Source: Pseudanabaenaceae cyanobacterium MP8IB2.15 (GTDB lineage: Bacteria > Cyanobacteriota > Cyanobacteriia > Pseudanabaenales > Pseudanabaenaceae). From it: DNA of 9,191 bases. Under the pieces are notes generated by a model. That model did no database searches, was not told where the DNA came from, and was given only the letters and a program-made list of their open reading frames with translations. Location of the stretch: contig JARCMB010000276.1 in the NCBI GenBank assembly GCA_030248825.1, forward strand, positions 1 to 9,191, in the 5' to 3' direction. Numbering within the stretch: position 1 is the stretch's first letter; the number at the start of each line of letters is the position of its first letter. A program made the position numbers and the translations under genes. Shown in pieces: positions 6,570 through 9,191 of this stretch.

Positions 6570-6597
6570 CGCTAAATTTCGACCGCTAAATCTCGAC
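6570..6597. repeat. Imperfect 14-bp tandem repeat in the pilB-pilT spacer
   Basis: CGCTAAATTTCGAC (6570-6583) is followed directly by CGCTAAATCTCGAC (6584-6597), identical at 13 of 14 positions. It ends a few bases before the AAGGA of the pilT leader. It may be a regulator site, an mRNA feature controlling pilT translation or a simple duplication. No function is established. Confidence 0.55.
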
Positions 6598-6615
6598 AAA
6601 AAGGATGGAAAGATT

Positions 6616-7776
6616 ATGGTATTGGACTACATCATCGAAGATCTGATGGAAGAGGTGATAGAGCGGAAAGGCTCTGACCTGCATATCGCCGCAGGTTTGC
6701 CACCATACATTCGGATCAGCGGTCACCTCACGCCTACAGATCGCGACCCCCTCTCACCCGAAGAAACACAACGTCTGATTTTTGCCATGCTGAATAATAA
6801 CCAGCGTAAGATGTTTGAGCAAAACTGGGAACTCGACTGTTCCTATGGCGTAAAAGGCTTAGCAAGATTTCGGGTGAATGTATTTAAGGATCGCGGCTCA
6901 GTTGCAGCCTGTTTGCGCACACTTTCCGCCAAGATTCCTGATATGGATGATCTCAAACTGCCACCAATTGTCAGAGAATTATCAGAAAAGCCCAGAGGTC
7001 TGATTTTGGTGACTGGTCCAACTGGTTCAGGCAAGTCTACGACATTGGCAGCCATGATCCAGACGATCAACAAAACTCGCGCCGAACATATTGTCACGGT
7101 TGAAGACCCGATCGAATTTGTCTACGAATCAGTCAAGAGCGTGATTAACCAGCGCCAAGTGGGGGAAGATACCAAAAGTTTTGCTAATGCCCTCAGAGGA
7201 GCTTTACGCGAAGATCCTGACGTGATTCTGGTAGGGGAACTGCGCGACCTCGAAACGATTCAGCTTGCTGTAACTGCGGCTGAAACAGGTCACTTAGTAT
7301 TCGGCACACTCCATACTAGCTCTGCAGCCCAAACCGTCGATCGAATGGTGGATGTATTTCCGCCCGAACAGCAAGGTCAAATTCGGGTGCAGTTATCTGG
7401 TTCACTCGTGGCAGTTTTGAGTCAAACCCTGATTCCCAGAATTAATGCCGCCCCAGGTCAGTTTGGTCGGGTGATGGCACAGGAAATTATGATCGTCACG
7501 CCTGCAATCGCCAACCTGATTCGTGAAGGCAAAACAGCCCAGATGTATGGCTTCATTCAAACTGGGGGTAAAGAGTCGATGCAGACACTGGAATCAGTTC
7601 TGGCAAATCTTTACAAAGAAGGTGACATCAGTTTTGAATCTGCCGTATCGAAATCATCCCGCCCCGAAGAACTCCATCGTTTGGTTGGACCTAATCCACC
7701 GTCAGTCGTGCGGAAAAAAGGTACCTACGATCCCAAATCTCAAGATATGATTCGCTCCAAATCTATTAGTGGTTAA
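6616..7776 (+). CDS. pilT: Type IV pilus twitching motility (retraction) ATPase PilT
   Basis: PilT is the hexameric cytosolic ATPase that drives pilus depolymerisation, and with it twitching, phototaxis and DNA uptake. Residues 1-110 are the PAS-like N-terminal domain (GSDLHIAAGLPPYIRISG at 19-36). The core has Walker A GPTGSGKS (134-141), Asp box TVEDPIEF (161-168), Walker B VILVGELRD with Glu208, and His box GHLVFGTLHT (225-234). The PilT-specific retraction motif appears as AIANLIRE (297-304), where the common form is AIRNLIRE. It lacks the cysteines and long N-terminal domain of PilB, which separates it from an extension ATPase. At 386 aa it is slightly longer than the E. coli/Pseudomonas type because of a polar C-terminal tail (360-386). 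GGA at 6607-6609 serves as ribosome-binding site. pilC follows after 15 bp, so the two are probably cotranscribed. Confidence 0.97.
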   Translation: MVLDYIIEDLMEEVIERKGSDLHIAAGLPPYIRISGHLTPTDRDPLSPEETQRLIFAMLNNNQRKMFEQNWELDCSYGVKGLARFRVNVFKDRGSVAACLRTLSAKIPDMDDLKLPPIVRELSEKPRGLILVTGPTGSGKSTTLAAMIQTINKTRAEHIVTVEDPIEFVYESVKSVINQRQVGEDTKSFANALRGALREDPDVILVGELRDLETIQLAVTAAETGHLVFGTLHTSSAAQTVDRMVDVFPPEQQGQIRVQLSGSLVAVLSQTLIPRINAAPGQFGRVMAQEIMIVTPAIANLIREGKTAQMYGFIQTGGKESMQTLESVLANLYKEGDISFESAVSKSSRPEELHRLVGPNPPSVVRKKGTYDPKSQDMIRSKSISG

Positions 7777-7791
7777 CCCAGCAGGTGAAAT

Positions 7792-9006
7792 ATGCCAAAG
7801 TTTCAAGGTAGTTTAAAAGACAATCGTGGTAATGCGGTCAAGCAGATAGTTACGGCTGATTCGGTTAAAGAAGCGCGCGATTCTTGGCGACAGAAGGGTT
7901 TTGTCATTTTAGAAATCAAAGAAGTCGCAGGCGGCTTTGATTTTGAGAAATTCTCACTGTCGCTCAAAAAAGTCACAGTTAAGGACAAAGCAATTTTCTC
8001 ACGGCAGCTTGGCACTCTGGTGAATGCAGGTGTTTCGATGGTGCGCGGTTTGGGAGTTTTAACCGACCAGTGTTCTAATCCCAGACTAAAAGTTGCCCTC
8101 AAAGAAGTTTCAACTGATGTCCAAGAGGGCACAAATTTCTCCGACGCGCTGCGTAAGCATCCTGCTTGTTTCGATCGACTTTACTGTGCGATGGTGCAAG
8201 CTGGCGAGACTGGTGGTGTACTTGACGACGTACTCAATCGGCTGGCAAAGTTGCTGGAAGATCAAGCAAGGTTACAAAACCAGATCAAATCTGCTATGAC
8301 CTATCCTGTGACGGTTTCAATTCTGGCAGTTTTGATCTTTGTGGGGATGTGTAAATTTATCATTCCTGTATTTTCTTCGGTGTTTTCCCAATTAGGTGGT
8401 AATTTGCCTGTCTTTACCCAAATCCTCGTCAATATTAGTAACTTTCTGAATAGTCCAGCATTTTTCCTTTTGCCGATCGGCATTGTGGCATTTTTCGCTG
8501 CTTATGGTGCGTTTTACAAGACCCCTGCTGGTAAGTTGTACATGGATGGCGTGTTTCTCAAATTACCTCTGTTTGGCGATCTAGTGCGGAAGACGGCAGT
8601 GGCTCGGTTTGCTCGGACTTTTGGAGCCTTGTCTCGTGCGGGTGTGCCAATTTTGACCTCGCTGGAAATTACGGGTGATACTTCTGGTAACCAGGTAATT
8701 ACAAATGCCTTGGATGTGGCAAGACAGGCAGTTAAAGAAGGTGGACAAATTGCGCCTGCGATCGAAAAGGAAGAAGTGTTTCCTGTGATGGCAATTCAGA
8801 TGATCAGCATCGGCGAAGAAACTGGTGAACTGGACAAGATGTTGATGAAGGTGGCTGACTTTTATGAAAATGAAGTCGAAGAAGCGGTTAAGGCTCTCAC
8901 CAGCATTATGGAGCCTCTGATGATCATGGTACTAGGTGGGATGGTCGGCTCAATCCTTGTGGGCATGTATCTCCCGATCTTTAGCATCATGGATCTGATT
9001 AAGTAG
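7792..9006 (+). CDS. pilC: Type IV pilus inner-membrane platform protein PilC, GspF family
   Basis: PilC is the polytopic platform on which the PilB and PilT hexamers act to add or remove pilins. The 404-aa length is typical. Two GspF domains lie at about 66-190 (KDKAIFSRQLGTLVNAGVSM) and 268-392 (VARFARTFGALSRAGVPI), each with the family's Gln-Ala/Ser-Gly-Glu style element: MVQAGETGGVLDDV near 134 and MISIGEETGELDKM near 337. Hydrophobic segments at about 171-196, 222-241 and 372-398 are predicted transmembrane helices. The N-terminal 60 residues (FQGSLKDNRGN) form the cytosolic lead-in. AGGTGA at 7783-7788 just before the ATG is a clear ribosome-binding site. It is the last gene of the cluster and is followed by a terminator-like hairpin. 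Confidence 0.97.
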   Translation: MPKFQGSLKDNRGNAVKQIVTADSVKEARDSWRQKGFVILEIKEVAGGFDFEKFSLSLKKVTVKDKAIFSRQLGTLVNAGVSMVRGLGVLTDQCSNPRLKVALKEVSTDVQEGTNFSDALRKHPACFDRLYCAMVQAGETGGVLDDVLNRLAKLLEDQARLQNQIKSAMTYPVTVSILAVLIFVGMCKFIIPVFSSVFSQLGGNLPVFTQILVNISNFLNSPAFFLLPIGIVAFFAAYGAFYKTPAGKLYMDGVFLKLPLFGDLVRKTAVARFARTFGALSRAGVPILTSLEITGDTSGNQVITNALDVARQAVKEGGQIAPAIEKEEVFPVMAIQMISIGEETGELDKMLMKVADFYENEVEEAVKALTSIMEPLMIMVLGGMVGSILVGMYLPIFSIMDLIK

Positions 9007-9046
9007 CTGACCGATCGGCAAGCATGATTTTTTGCTCAAGACCAAC

Positions 9047-9093
9047 TGCCATTTCTGCGTCGCCCAAAGTTCGCAGGAGTGGCATTATTTTTT
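9047..9093 (+). terminator. Intrinsic terminator after pilC
   Basis: TGCCATTTCTGCG (9047-9059) pairs with CGCAGGAGTGGCA (9072-9084) over 13 positions, two of them G-U wobbles, around a 12-base loop. The tail TTATTTTTT (9085-9093) follows. This is the expected form of a Rho-independent terminator and lies 40 bases after the pilC stop, so it should end the pilus transcript. Such terminators are less common in cyanobacteria; a dispersed repeat that happens to fold is an alternative. Confidence 0.65.
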
Positions 9094-9191
9094 AACCCAC
9101 ATTCCGCTCGTAAAGGAAGGGTAAAATAAATAGCGAAAGGTAGAGTAGAAGCGGAAAAGCAGGAGAAAGTTATTAATAGTAAAAGTACAGA
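9094..9191. other. Purine-rich non-coding tail
   Basis: About 98 bases after the terminator are rich in A and G on the plus strand (for example GGAAGGGTAAAATAAATAG). I see no open frame of useful length, no RNA gene and no clear promoter. The window ends before the next gene. Confidence 0.4.

Noticed and set aside
8999..9085. 28-codon minus-strand ORF after pilC
   Set aside because: It overlaps the pilC stop and both arms of the terminator hairpin, so a coding role is unlikely; kept only as a possible repeat clue.
1..9191. CRISPR array, tRNA, rRNA, transposase or phage genes
   Set aside because: I saw no regularly spaced repeats, no cloverleaf-like sequence, and no transposase or phage motif in any frame.

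Overview
The window looks like a chromosomal segment of a cyanobacterium. The hexamer CGATCG, the core of the cyanobacterial HIP1 motif, occurs about 30 times in 9.2 kb by eye, where about 2 are expected by chance. The pilB-pilT-pilC cluster and a palindromic extragenic repeat of cyanobacterial type fit this. No perfect HIP1 octamer (GCGATCGC) was seen. I could not assign a genus from the sequence.

Layout, left to right. Positions 1-193 are non-coding, with a possible degraded palindromic repeat and a 15-codon upstream ORF. Next comes bioA (biotin synthesis, KAPA to DAPA). A possible 34-codon ORF overlaps its stop codon. A type II toxin-antitoxin pair follows: a FitA/VapB-like ribbon-helix-helix antitoxin and a VapC-like PIN toxin sharing a 4-base ATGA overlap. 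The 2267-2453 spacer holds a strong GC-rich inverted repeat (terminator or dispersed repeat) and a separate 14-bp palindrome. On the minus strand, 2454-3173 encodes an uncharacterised protein with a C-terminal MerR/excisionase-like helix-turn-helix. It is divergent from a plus-strand histone-deacetylase-superfamily amidohydrolase. Their 226-bp shared intergenic region carries a perfect tandem 11-bp repeat and weak promoter-like boxes.

The right half is a type IV pilus motor cluster. PilB is the extension ATPase, PilT the retraction ATPase and PilC the inner-membrane platform protein. pilT and pilC are 15 bp apart. pilB and pilT are separated by 121 bp containing an imperfect 14-bp tandem repeat just before the pilT ribosome-binding site. 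A long hairpin with a T-tract after pilC is a convincing terminator. Together these three gene products drive pilus extension and retraction, and so twitching motility, phototaxis and DNA uptake. The pilin, secretin and alignment genes are not in this window.

Most of the window is recognisable housekeeping or common accessory biology. I see no clear new multi-gene system. The best second-look items are the additional C-terminal CxxC/CxxC zinc-ribbon-like tail on PilB, the two tandem repeats in regulatory spacers, the small ORF between bioA and the toxin-antitoxin pair, and the uncharacterised helix-turn-helix protein.
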